From: Alitabrizicola rongguiensis
Lineage (GTDB): Bacteria > Pseudomonadota > Alphaproteobacteria > Rhodobacterales > Rhodobacteraceae
DNA: 64,000 nucleotides
NCBI RefSeq assembly: GCF_021491355.1
Contig: NZ_JAKENF010000001.1
Location: 744,001-808,000, forward strand
Reading direction: 5' to 3'
In this document: positions 7,724-15,279 of the stretch, one piece after another
How positions within the stretch are numbered: the first letter of the stretch is position 1
Layout of the letters: each line of letters opens with the position of its first letter
Notes under the pieces: model-generated
The model's database searches: none
What the model saw: the letters and a program-made list of their open reading frames with translations, nothing else
Told to the model about the DNA's origin: nothing
Made by a program: the position numbers and the translations under genes

Positions 7724-8671
7724 TTAGTTGCCGATTTCCTTTTCAGCGCGTCGCTTGTGAGCGATGAGCGCCATCAGTCGGCGGTCGCGCCAAGCCTGGC
7801 GGGCCTGAAGTTGATCAGCGGCAAGCAGCTTTCGGCGGTCTGCCTCGATCGTGTCGATCACCGGACCGTTCCAGTCGATGCGGTGCTGCGTGCTGGCCCA
7901 TAGATTGGCGTAGAGCCCGTCATAGCGCTGGCAGTAGTCGCGCACGCCAGCCGGGGCGTTCAGGTCGATCGTCTCGAAGGGGCCCATGAACGACCAGCGC
8001 AGGGCAAGGCCATCCCGGATACCGATGTCGATATCCTCGACCGAGGCATAGCCCTCTGCCACAAGGCGGAACGCCTCTTCCAGCAGGGCGCCCTGCATGC
8101 GGTTCATGACGAAGCCGTCGATCTCGCGCTTCATCACGATGGGCTTCTGCCCGATGCCGCGCAGGATCGTCGCAGCACGCTCCATGACTTCGGGTGAGGT
8201 CCAGGGTGCGGGAACCAGTTCGGCGGCGGGGACGAGATAGGGGGGATTGATCGGATGCGCGACCACACAGCGGTCACGCCCTGCCAGATCGGCAGTGAAG
8301 GCCGACGGCAGGAGTGCGGATGTCGAGCTTGCCAGAACGGCAGAACGTGGCGTCGCGGCATCGAGCATCCGGAAGACCTCGATCTTCACATCCAGCCGCT
8401 CGAAGGTGCTTTCCTGCACATACTCCACCCCCTCGACCGCCTCTTCGAGCGTCGTGATGGGCTGAAGGCGCGCCAAAACCTGATCGGGGGTATGGCCGTT
8501 CAGAAGGTCATTCTTCTGCAGGTCAGGCAGAAGCTCGGTGATGTAGTCCTTGGCCTTGCCAGTCGCAGTGCCGTCCTGATCCCATAGCCGCACGTTGTTT
8601 CCGGCGCGGGCGTGACTGATCGCCCAGGCTCGACCAATGAAGCCTGTTCCAATAATGGCAACCTCTGCCAT
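7724..8671 (-). CDS. 3-hydroxyacyl-CoA dehydrogenase family / L-carnitine- or L-gulonate-dehydrogenase-like protein
   Basis: This 315-residue protein starts behind CAAGGAGGAAAAC. It has an N-terminal Rossmann fold (VAIIGTGFIGRAWA), ESTFERLDVK, the catalytic-region sequence AHPINPPYLVPAAELVP, and a C-terminal helical domain with GFVMNRMQGALLEEAFRL. This is the lambda-crystallin/carnitine-dehydrogenase type, acting on free 3-hydroxy acids, rather than long-chain FadB. Its placement directly before the BKACE gene suggests it makes the beta-keto acid that BKACE cleaves. I cannot tell carnitine-like from sugar-acid substrates by sequence alone; a carnitine thioesterase gene is not present next to it. 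Confidence 0.85.
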   Translation of the reverse strand: MAEVAIIGTGFIGRAWAISHARAGNNVRLWDQDGTATGKAKDYITELLPDLQKNDLLNGHTPDQVLARLQPITTLEEAVEGVEYVQESTFERLDVKIEVFRMLDAATPRSAVLASSTSALLPSAFTADLAGRDRCVVAHPINPPYLVPAAELVPAPWTSPEVMERAATILRGIGQKPIVMKREIDGFVMNRMQGALLEEAFRLVAEGYASVEDIDIGIRDGLALRWSFMGPFETIDLNAPAGVRDYCQRYDGLYANLWASTQHRIDWNGPVIDTIEADRRKLLAADQLQARQAWRDRRLMALIAHKRRAEKEIGN

Positions 8672-8686
8672 GTTTTCCTCCTTGGG

Positions 8687-8708
8687 CGGGCGTGCGATTG
8701 CACGCCCG
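8687..8708 (-). other. Intercistronic hairpin between permease and dehydrogenase genes
   Basis: A perfect 9-bp stem (CGGGCGTGC / GCACGCCCG) with a 4-nt loop lies in the 46-bp gap. There is no T-run, so it is more likely an RNA stabiliser or partial terminator than a full stop. Confidence 0.5.
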
Positions 8709-8717
8709 GTTGTTCGT

Positions 8718-10796
8718 TCAGCGTCGCTCCCTGAGCGCGATCACCGCGCCAAGGATCACGAGGCCGAACACGATCTGGCGGGTGGACATCGGGAAGGTCG
8801 TCCCTGCCAGCAGGGTCTGAAGTGCGGTCAAAAGCAGGACGCCACCGAGCATCCCGATGTAATTGCCCCTGCCCCCGGTGATTAGCGTACCGCCGACAAC
8901 CACCGCCGCGATCGAGGGCAGCAGGTATTCGTCGCCCATCCCGAGGCTGGCCTGACCCGACAGGCCAGACAGCAGGATGCCGACAAGGGCAGCGCAGACG
9001 CCGGACAGCATGTAAACCATCACGACCGTGCGCTTGACGCCGATGCCGGAAAGCTCGGCCGCGCGGACAGAGTTGCCGATGGCATAGATGCGGCGTCCGA
9101 AAGGCGTCCTGGTCAGTAGCAGGACGGCGAAGATCACAAACAGGATCAGGAAGATCACCACCGGCGTTACACCGAGGAACCGTTGCGTCATGAAGGTCCG
9201 CAGCAGCGGGGCCGCGAAGCCGTCGGGCGTTCCGCCGGAATAGAGCAGCGAGACGCCCTGCAGCATGCCGTTCATTGCCAGCGTCATCACGATTGGAGAC
9301 AGGCCAAGGATTACGATCCCGGAACCGTTCAGCAACCCGATGAACGCCCCCATCAAGAGTACGAAGGGAATGGCGTAGATCAGCTCGGCATTCGATCCTG
9401 CCGCCATCTTGCTGACGACAATGCCCGCCAGCGCGATGGTCCACGGGATCGAGAGGTCAAGCCCGCCCGTCAGGATCACCGACCCCTGTCCTAGGGCAAG
9501 GATCGCCAGGAAACAGGACAGGACAAGAAGCGTGTTGTAGTAGCGGCCGTTCAGGACGGCGTTGCCGAGGATTGCCTCCGTCGCGACCAGCACGATCAGG
9601 AAGCAGACGAAGGCTGGCAGGGCGAGCCTGATCGACGCGCGATTTCGCTGGATCCACTCACGCCATCCGATGGCGGCGGCCGGAACACGGGACACCTCGC
9701 CCGGCAGCGACAGGCGCTGGCTGGTGAAGTTGCGCTGCGACGGCAGGACGCCCTCGCGCCATGCGCCAAGTCTGGTCGTGAAACGGCTCAGGTTGTTCGC
9801 AAGGACGGACTTGCCGTGGATCGCCCCGATGAGGACGGCGATCAGGAGGATCGAGCTTTCCGCGATGGTCGAGTAGTACGCGGAAACGTTCAGGATCAGG
9901 AGGATGTTCACCATCAGGATCAGAACGAAGGCGCCGATTGCCGATCCTGTCAGTCCGCCGCGCCCTCCGCCCAGAAGCGTGCCGCCAACGACAACAGCGG
10001 CAAACATCTGAAGCAGCATCGGGTTGCCGACCAGCGGATCACCCGCACCGGTCTGCGCGCTTATGGTTACACCGGCGACGCCGTACATCCCGCCGGCGAG
10101 GACATAGGTGAGGAACCGAACCCAAGCCACCGAAACACCAGCGGAGCGGGCACTTTCGGGATCGCCGCCGGCGGCATAGAGCGCGATACCGTACGGCGTG
10201 CGTTTCAGCCAGTACCAGAGGACAAGGCACAATAGGATGAGCGCGCCCGACATCGGCAGGGTGTTCGGGATCAGGTCCGAGGCCATGAACTCATAGAGCG
10301 AGCCGTCGATGTAGCCGCCGGGATTGTCCATCACCAGAAGGGTGATGCCCTGTAGGATGAACATCGTGGCCAGCGTCACCACGATAGGCTGCAGCCGCAG
10401 GAACGCGATGAAGAAGCCGTTTACCGCGCCCACTGCAACCCCAATTCCGATGCCGATCGCAAACAGGAGCGCGGGGGACGTGATCGACCCCATCGGGAAG
10501 GACGCGAGCGATACGTTGACGAGCGAAATCACTGCCGCCGCCGACAGGTCGAACCCGCCGCTCAGGATGACGAGCGTCTGCCCCATGGCGGCGATGGCCA
10601 GCGTCGTGCCACCCGAAACCAGTTGCGAGATGTCGTAGTATCCTAGCGGCGTCGCGCTGACCTTCAGGATGAAAGCGACGAGCAGAGCAAGCGTCACGAT
10701 CGCCGTGATAAGGCCACGATGCCGTCCGATCCGCAGTTTGTTTGTCGAAATGGATGGCATGATTTTCTCGGCAGGCTGAGTGATGTCCATGGTCAT
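8718..10796 (-). CDS. Double-domain ABC sugar-type permease (two BPD_transp_2 units fused)
   Basis: This 692-residue membrane protein is about twice the usual 320-350 residues. Two full permease units are visible. The first covers about residues 30-330 (LVSGGTTLAIAAMGQTLVILSGGFDLS, AGGDPESARSAGVS, VVVGGTLLGGGRGG). The second covers about 385-690 (ILALGQGSVILTGGLDLS, AIGNSVRAAELSGIGV, VVVGGTLITGGRGNYIG). A hydrophilic linker near 340-385 joins them. Each unit has the ribose/CUT2-type signature. One polypeptide would thus replace the usual permease dimer. The ATG at 10796 lies 1 bp after the ATPase stop, so translation is coupled; an ATG 6 bp further down is an alternative. Confidence 0.9.
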   Translation of the reverse strand: MTMDITQPAEKIMPSISTNKLRIGRHRGLITAIVTLALLVAFILKVSATPLGYYDISQLVSGGTTLAIAAMGQTLVILSGGFDLSAAAVISLVNVSLASFPMGSITSPALLFAIGIGIGVAVGAVNGFFIAFLRLQPIVVTLATMFILQGITLLVMDNPGGYIDGSLYEFMASDLIPNTLPMSGALILLCLVLWYWLKRTPYGIALYAAGGDPESARSAGVSVAWVRFLTYVLAGGMYGVAGVTISAQTGAGDPLVGNPMLLQMFAAVVVGGTLLGGGRGGLTGSAIGAFVLILMVNILLILNVSAYYSTIAESSILLIAVLIGAIHGKSVLANNLSRFTTRLGAWREGVLPSQRNFTSQRLSLPGEVSRVPAAAIGWREWIQRNRASIRLALPAFVCFLIVLVATEAILGNAVLNGRYYNTLLVLSCFLAILALGQGSVILTGGLDLSIPWTIALAGIVVSKMAAGSNAELIYAIPFVLLMGAFIGLLNGSGIVILGLSPIVMTLAMNGMLQGVSLLYSGGTPDGFAAPLLRTFMTQRFLGVTPVVIFLILFVIFAVLLLTRTPFGRRIYAIGNSVRAAELSGIGVKRTVVMVYMLSGVCAALVGILLSGLSGQASLGMGDEYLLPSIAAVVVGGTLITGGRGNYIGMLGGVLLLTALQTLLAGTTFPMSTRQIVFGLVILGAVIALRERR

Positions 10797-10797
10797 G

Positions 10798-12342
10798 TCA
10801 GACCACCATTCTTGTCGGCGCGCGTTCGGGCTCCGACCCAAGTGCCACCGCGAGGATGTTCTCTTCGGTCAGGTCATCGCCAGACAGTTCCGCCGCGATC
10901 GAGCCCGAGTAGAAAACCATCGTCCTGTCCGAGAGATGGACGAGCTCGGGAATCTCGGTCGAGTAGAACAGGACGGCACCGCCAGCCTCGGCATAGGTCC
11001 GCAGAAGCTGATAGATCTCGTTCTTGGTTCCCACGTCGATGCCGCGTGTCGGGTCATAGACCAGCAACACGCGCGCTTCGGTCAGCAGCCATTTGGCAAT
11101 GGCGATCTTCTGCTGGTTCCCCCCCGAGAAGGACTCTGCCGGCATCCATTCCGCCCGCTCGGCTACATTCACTTGCCGGAAGACCCGGCGCACCGCCTCG
11201 GACTCTTCTTCGCGGTCGATCAGGCCCATTTTGGTGAAGCGGTCGACAACAGGGATCGTGGCATTGTGCGTACCGCTCAGACGCAGGAACAGCCCTTCGG
11301 TCTTGCGTTCTTCCGGGACAAGGCTGATGCCGATCTTGGCCGAGATTGCATCGCGCGAACTGGTGAACACCACCTTCTCGCCATTCACCATCAGATGACC
11401 GCGCTTCAAGGGACGGTCGCCGAAGATCGACAGAAACAGCTCTAGCTGGCCCATGCCCTGCAAGCCGGCTACCCCAAGAATCTCGCCCGCGCGCAAAGAG
11501 AAGCTGGCATCGCGCAGTTTCCCGTCGGTTCCGGCATTACGGGCCCCAAGAACCTCGGCACCAACCTCGTGCTTCACCGCCGTCCGGGGTGGGAACGAAT
11601 GGATCAGCGACCGGCCAGCGATCATGCGGACAACGTCCTCGTCCGCATAGTCCTTCACATGACCGGAGGCGATGTGTTTGCCGCCACGCAGAATTGTCAG
11701 CTCGTCGCAGTAGTCGCGAACTTCGCGCAGACGATGGGAAATGAAGATGACGGTCGTGCCGCGAGCGCGCTCGCGCTTGATGACTTCTCCCATCCAGACG
11801 ACATCGGGGCCGGACAGGGCAGAGGTCGGCTCGTCCAGAAGCAGCACCTTCGGCTTGCGATATACCGCTCGCGCGATCTCGATCTTCTGGCGCACGGCAA
11901 GGTCGAGTTCGCCGATCTCGTCATCCAGCTCAAAGCCAGCCAGGCCCAGTTCCTCGAAATGGCGCGCTACATCCCGACGAGCGCCGGCGCGTCTTATCAT
12001 TCCGATCGGGCTCACAGACGCCCGGGGGATGAGCATATTGTCCAGAACGGTCAGGTTGCGCAGCAGCGTCATTTCCTGAAAGGCCGTCTGTACGCCAAGC
12101 CGCTGCGCCGCCAGAGGCGAATGCAGGTTCACCTTCTGTCCAAGGATCGAAATCTCGCCCTGGTCTGGAGTGACGAGTCCTGACAGCATCTTCACGAGTG
12201 TCGATTTTCCTGCGCCGTTTTCGCCCAGCAGCGCATGGACCGTGCCTTGGCCGATCTCGACGGTCACATCATCAAGCGCGACGGTCGGTCCATACGCCTT
12301 GCGCACACCAGTGACCGAGATGGCCGAAGTTGCCGCTGTCAT
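10798..12342 (-). CDS. Sugar-type ABC transporter ATP-binding protein (RbsA/MglA-like)
   Basis: This 514-residue protein has tandem ATPase domains. The first has Walker A GENGAGKST near 40, a degenerate signature (ELDLAVRQKIEIARA) and Walker B KVLLLDEPTSAL. The second has no usable Walker A (GVAGLQGMGQLE), but has SFSGGNQQK and VLLVYDPTRGID. This asymmetry is normal for the RbsA family. It powers the fused permease encoded next. Its own promoter (TTGACA-N18-CATATC at 12371-12400) and a FadR-type operator lie upstream, between it and the binding-protein gene, so it can be expressed apart from that gene. Confidence 0.92.
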   Translation of the reverse strand: MTAATSAISVTGVRKAYGPTVALDDVTVEIGQGTVHALLGENGAGKSTLVKMLSGLVTPDQGEISILGQKVNLHSPLAAQRLGVQTAFQEMTLLRNLTVLDNMLIPRASVSPIGMIRRAGARRDVARHFEELGLAGFELDDEIGELDLAVRQKIEIARAVYRKPKVLLLDEPTSALSGPDVVWMGEVIKRERARGTTVIFISHRLREVRDYCDELTILRGGKHIASGHVKDYADEDVVRMIAGRSLIHSFPPRTAVKHEVGAEVLGARNAGTDGKLRDASFSLRAGEILGVAGLQGMGQLELFLSIFGDRPLKRGHLMVNGEKVVFTSSRDAISAKIGISLVPEERKTEGLFLRLSGTHNATIPVVDRFTKMGLIDREEESEAVRRVFRQVNVAERAEWMPAESFSGGNQQKIAIAKWLLTEARVLLVYDPTRGIDVGTKNEIYQLLRTYAEAGGAVLFYSTEIPELVHLSDRTMVFYSGSIAAELSGDDLTEENILAVALGSEPERAPTRMVV

Positions 12343-12370
12343 GAATGCCTCCCCCTTGTCCCCTCGACAA

Positions 12371-12400
12371 GATATGTCTCGGGGGCAGTCGATCTGTCAA
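12371..12400 (-). promoter_or_regulatory. Promoter for the ATPase-permease-dehydrogenase-BKACE unit
   Basis: On the minus strand TTGACA (12400-12395), an 18-bp spacer and CATATC (12376-12371). The operator at 12405-12417 is 4 bp upstream of the -35 box, the same spacing as at 19283 and 34684. Confidence 0.55.
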
Positions 12401-12404
12401 ACGG

Positions 12405-12417
12405 ATTGTCCGACAAT
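12405..12417. promoter_or_regulatory. FadR-type operator ATTGTCCGACAAT
   Basis: A perfect 6-1-6 palindrome that defines the consensus ATTGTCSGACAAT. Related sites lie at 19283, 23743, 34615 and 34684. It fits the FadR-subfamily recognition pattern (GTC-N-GAC core) and is probably bound by the GntR regulator encoded at 26914-27654. Confidence 0.65.
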
Positions 12418-12443
12418 CGGAGCAAAGATCACTGATCAGGATA

Positions 12444-12467
12444 CCGGCCCGCCCTGGGGCGGGCCGG
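12444..12467 (-). other. Intercistronic hairpin after the first binding-protein gene
   Basis: An 11-bp GC-only stem (CCGGCCCGCCC / GGGCGGGCCGG) with a 2-nt loop lies 10 bp after the stop. There is no T-run. Such stems after binding-protein genes usually raise their mRNA level relative to downstream transporter genes. Confidence 0.55.
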
Positions 12468-12476
12468 ATGTCTTCC

Positions 12477-13598
12477 TTATTCGGGCTGACCGATCAGGGC
12501 GGCCTGCAGGCCAACCTCTGGGGTTAGCTCGGAGTAGATCGAGGCAAACCAGCCAGGGTTCGGGATGATCGAGGGTTGGAAGACGTTGCAGCCCTCCGAC
12601 ATCTCCTTCCAGGTGCCTTCCAGGCAAAGCTTGATATTGTCGTTGGTGACGATGTTCTGAGGCACGTCGGTGAGCGCCGGGATTTCGCCGCCTTCAAGCT
12701 TCTGCACCGCGAGCTTAAGCGCGAGGGCTCCGGTGAAGTTCTGCGATCCCGAAGACCAGCGCTTGGCGCCCATCGGGCGATAGGTGCCATTGGCGCCATC
12801 AACTTCGGTTCCGACCGGCAGCATCTGGATGCGCCCGCCGTTCGAGGCCTCACCGGCGCAGGGACGGATCTTGTCATCCGGGATGCCCGCCTCGGATTGC
12901 ATCGAGTTGGCGGTATAGCACCCGGCCTGCATCCAGACACCGTCGATTTCGTCCCACGGACGTGTCGCGACGATCTTCGACAGTTCCGTCCGCGCCACGG
13001 CCTGGCTCCACATGCCGTTGGCTTCGGCGACCACCTCGATACCCGGGTTCGCCGCAAAGACAGCCTTGGCGCCTTCGTTGCGGAGGGAGTCGACCGTCGT
13101 GCCAGGAACACCCGTGATCATCACGACGCGACCCTTGCCGCCAAGTTGGTCAACCAGCCATTGGGCCGATTTCTCGCCCCAGACCTTCTGATCGATATGG
13201 ACGTTGTAGGCGCATGGTTCCTCGATGATCGAGTCATAGGCGATGACAGTCACGCCTTTGGCACAGGCATTCTTGACCGCTGCATTCAGCGCGGTGGGCG
13301 AGATCGGATACACGATGATCGCGTCGGCGCCTGCCTGAACCATCGAGTTGATCTGCTGGATCTGTTTCTGGGCGTTAGGGCCAGCGACCTGAACCTGCAG
13401 ATCGACCTTGTCTGCATAGGCCGGCGACGCCGCCATGGCCTTCAGCATGTTGGCCGCCTCGGCCTGCCAGTCGTTTCCGATATAGCTCATGCTCAGAAAG
13501 ATCTTGTGCTTTCCTTCGGCCATAGCCGGTGCAGCGACTGCGCCAAAGGCAAGGGCAAGCCCCAATGCATGGCTGGCGTTCTTCAGAAATTGCTTCAT
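12477..13598 (-). CDS. Periplasmic substrate-binding protein of a ribose-type ABC transporter (paralogue 1)
   Basis: This 373-residue protein starts at the ATG at 13598 behind AGGGAGCGAGGA. The first 27 residues are a classical signal peptide ending APAMAEG. The mature part is a Peripla_BP_4-type fold (FLSMSYIGNDWQAEAANML, QIQQINSMVQAGADAIIVYP, VVMITGVPGTTVDSLR). It is closely related along its whole length to the product of 33401-34516; many blocks are identical. It is the first gene of the transporter operon, with a promoter at 13804-13832. The substrate is unknown; the pathway genes around it argue against an ordinary sugar. Confidence 0.9.
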   Translation of the reverse strand: MKQFLKNASHALGLALAFGAVAAPAMAEGKHKIFLSMSYIGNDWQAEAANMLKAMAASPAYADKVDLQVQVAGPNAQKQIQQINSMVQAGADAIIVYPISPTALNAAVKNACAKGVTVIAYDSIIEEPCAYNVHIDQKVWGEKSAQWLVDQLGGKGRVVMITGVPGTTVDSLRNEGAKAVFAANPGIEVVAEANGMWSQAVARTELSKIVATRPWDEIDGVWMQAGCYTANSMQSEAGIPDDKIRPCAGEASNGGRIQMLPVGTEVDGANGTYRPMGAKRWSSGSQNFTGALALKLAVQKLEGGEIPALTDVPQNIVTNDNIKLCLEGTWKEMSEGCNVFQPSIIPNPGWFASIYSELTPEVGLQAALIGQPE

Positions 13599-13803
13599 TC
13601 CTCGCTCCCTGGTTCTCCGGTCGCGGACCGGTTCTCTCCATTCGGCTTTTTCGCGACCAACGGAACGAAAAGGACGAAAGCTTCCAGAGCACGGCAAAAT
13701 CGCACCCTTCGGCCCGATAGGGCCGACACGCCTTCGCTGACTAGCTTTCCTCCCGGGTGGCCGACTGGTCGCCGGTTCCCATGCTGCCTCCTACAGCATG
13801 CCC

Positions 13804-13832
13804 AATACAGCGAGGGGGCTTCGACCTGTCAA
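13804..13832 (-). promoter_or_regulatory. Promoter for the first binding-protein operon
   Basis: On the minus strand TTGACA (13832-13827), a 17-bp spacer and TGTATT (13809-13804): a near-consensus sigma-70 promoter. The operator at 13842-13856 ends 9 bp upstream of the -35 box. Confidence 0.65.
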
Positions 13833-13841
13833 GTTTTATCT

Positions 13842-13856
13842 GTGATGCGTGATCAC
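13842..13856. promoter_or_regulatory. GntR/FCD-type operator, GTGAT-N5-ATCAC (site 2)
   Basis: GTGATGCGTGATCAC has the same 5-5-5 layout as site 1 at 4857 when read on the opposite strand. It lies in the 343-bp region between the binding-protein gene and the divergent GntR gene, so it could serve both activation of the transporter operon and autoregulation. Confidence 0.65.
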
Positions 13857-13941
13857 ACATAAAACTATTCCAAACTCGCGCGAGGAACGCTAGTTTGCCC
13901 GAACGCTCCGAGCGGTGTATGCCGCAAGATCGGAAGTGGAG

Positions 13942-14670
13942 ATGCGAGCCGGCGCCATGGATAAACTTTCACCAGTCGATCTGAGCACCCTGCATGAACG
14001 GGTCTATTCCCGACTGCGCGAAGCAATCTCCCAAGGCGACTTCGTGCCGGGAGAAGTCCTGACGATCCGAACTGTCGCGGCCTCGCTTGGAACCAGCTCG
14101 ATGCCCGTCCGGGAGTCGCTTCGCCGGCTTGTCGCGGAAAAGGCGCTCGTTCAACTGGCCAACCGCAGCATCGCCGTCGCCCCGTTCGATCTCGCCCTGT
14201 TTGGAGAGCTTATCCGGATCCGCATGGCGATCGAATCGATGGCAACCCGCTATGCCGCGCAGAAGCGGACGCCCGAACTGATCTCAAGGCTGACAGAGTT
14301 GAACGAAAGGATGAAGGCGGCCGTCCATGACAAGGACGTCGAGGCGCTGCTTGATTCCAACAAGACGTTCCACTTCACCATCTACGCCGCGGCCGAGATG
14401 CCCCAACTGTTTGAGATCATTCAGGGCTTGTGGCTGCGGACGGGTCCCTATCTGCGCGCAGCCTATCGCAGCGTCCCGGGGGCCGAACGGCATTTCCTGG
14501 ATGGAACGCGGGTTCATGCGCGCGTGATCCAGGCACTTGAAGCCGGGAATGCGCAACGCGCGGGCGCAAACATCGCGCTCGATATCGGGTTCACCGCACG
14601 CCGCTTCGGGCCCATGATCGCGCAGCTTTACGGCAAGCCAGACGAGTCAGCGCAGACGACCGTCGCCTGA
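13942..14670 (+). CDS. GntR family regulator with FCD ligand domain
   Basis: The protein has 242 residues from the ATG at 13942, chosen because GGAAG lies at normal distance; ATGs at 13915 and 13957 are possible. Residues about 10-75 form the winged helix (LHERVYSRLREAISQGDFVPGEVLT, SMPVRESLRRL). Residues about 85-220 are an FCD domain with conserved histidines (FHFTIY near 135). FCD regulators bind organic acids through a metal ion. It diverges from the transporter operon, with an operator between, and the same operator lies before the cyclase gene at 4984, so these two units are its likely targets. Confidence 0.88.
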   Translation: MRAGAMDKLSPVDLSTLHERVYSRLREAISQGDFVPGEVLTIRTVAASLGTSSMPVRESLRRLVAEKALVQLANRSIAVAPFDLALFGELIRIRMAIESMATRYAAQKRTPELISRLTELNERMKAAVHDKDVEALLDSNKTFHFTIYAAAEMPQLFEIIQGLWLRTGPYLRAAYRSVPGAERHFLDGTRVHARVIQALEAGNAQRAGANIALDIGFTARRFGPMIAQLYGKPDESAQTTVA

Positions 14671-14695
14671 TCAGGGCCGTCGACTGGCATAGGTT

Positions 14696-15169
14696 TCATT
14701 CCGTCCGTGCAATTCCGCCCTTGACGCGCCTTAGCGGGATCGAACTCTCCATTGATGCGATACCGGGCACTTTGCTCATCCGGCCAACAAGGAATTGCTC
14801 GAACTGGGCTAGGCCTTCGGTGGCGACCCGCAGAAGGTAGTCGCGGTTTCCGGTCATGAGCCAGCAATCCACGACTTCCGGAAATTCGGCCACCGCCTTT
14901 TCGAAGGCAACAAGGGCATCGTCGACCTGACGATCCAGCTTGATCGAAACGAAGACCGACACGCCGAACCCAAGCGCCGCCTCGTCGATCAGGGCCGCAT
15001 AGCCGGTGATGACGCCCGATTCCTCGAGCTTGCGTACACGCCGGGCGATCGGCGTCGGACTCAATCCCACTGCCGTCGCCAGATCGAGAAGCGAGATTCG
15101 ACCGTCTTCGCGCAGCGCGCGGACAATCCGGCGATCAATCGCATCTAGCTTGGTGATTTCCTGCATCAT
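14696..15169 (-). CDS. Lrp/AsnC family transcriptional regulator
   Basis: This 157-residue protein has an N-terminal helix-turn-helix (LDAIDRRIVRALREDGRISLLDLATAVGLSPTPIARRVRKLEE) and a C-terminal RAM ligand-binding domain. The domain includes DCWLMTGNRDYLLRV near residues 105-118. It diverges from the E1-type gene at 15280 with a 110-bp gap. This is the arrangement known for MdeR and MdeB in Pseudomonas putida, where an Lrp-type protein controls a 2-oxo acid dehydrogenase E1 gene used in methionine catabolism. It probably regulates that neighbour in response to an amino acid or its oxo acid. The convergent GntR gene ends 25 bp away. Confidence 0.88.
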   Translation of the reverse strand: MMQEITKLDAIDRRIVRALREDGRISLLDLATAVGLSPTPIARRVRKLEESGVITGYAALIDEAALGFGVSVFVSIKLDRQVDDALVAFEKAVAEFPEVVDCWLMTGNRDYLLRVATEGLAQFEQFLVGRMSKVPGIASMESSIPLRRVKGGIARTE

Positions 15170-15279
15170 CCCAACACATGATAGCGGATTCCACCAACTA
15201 AAGCCATACGGAAGCTGACTTTGGCAAGCTTCGCTCTTCCCGCCAAGCTAAAGTCTCCATACGGGCGAGGGAGGCAGTC

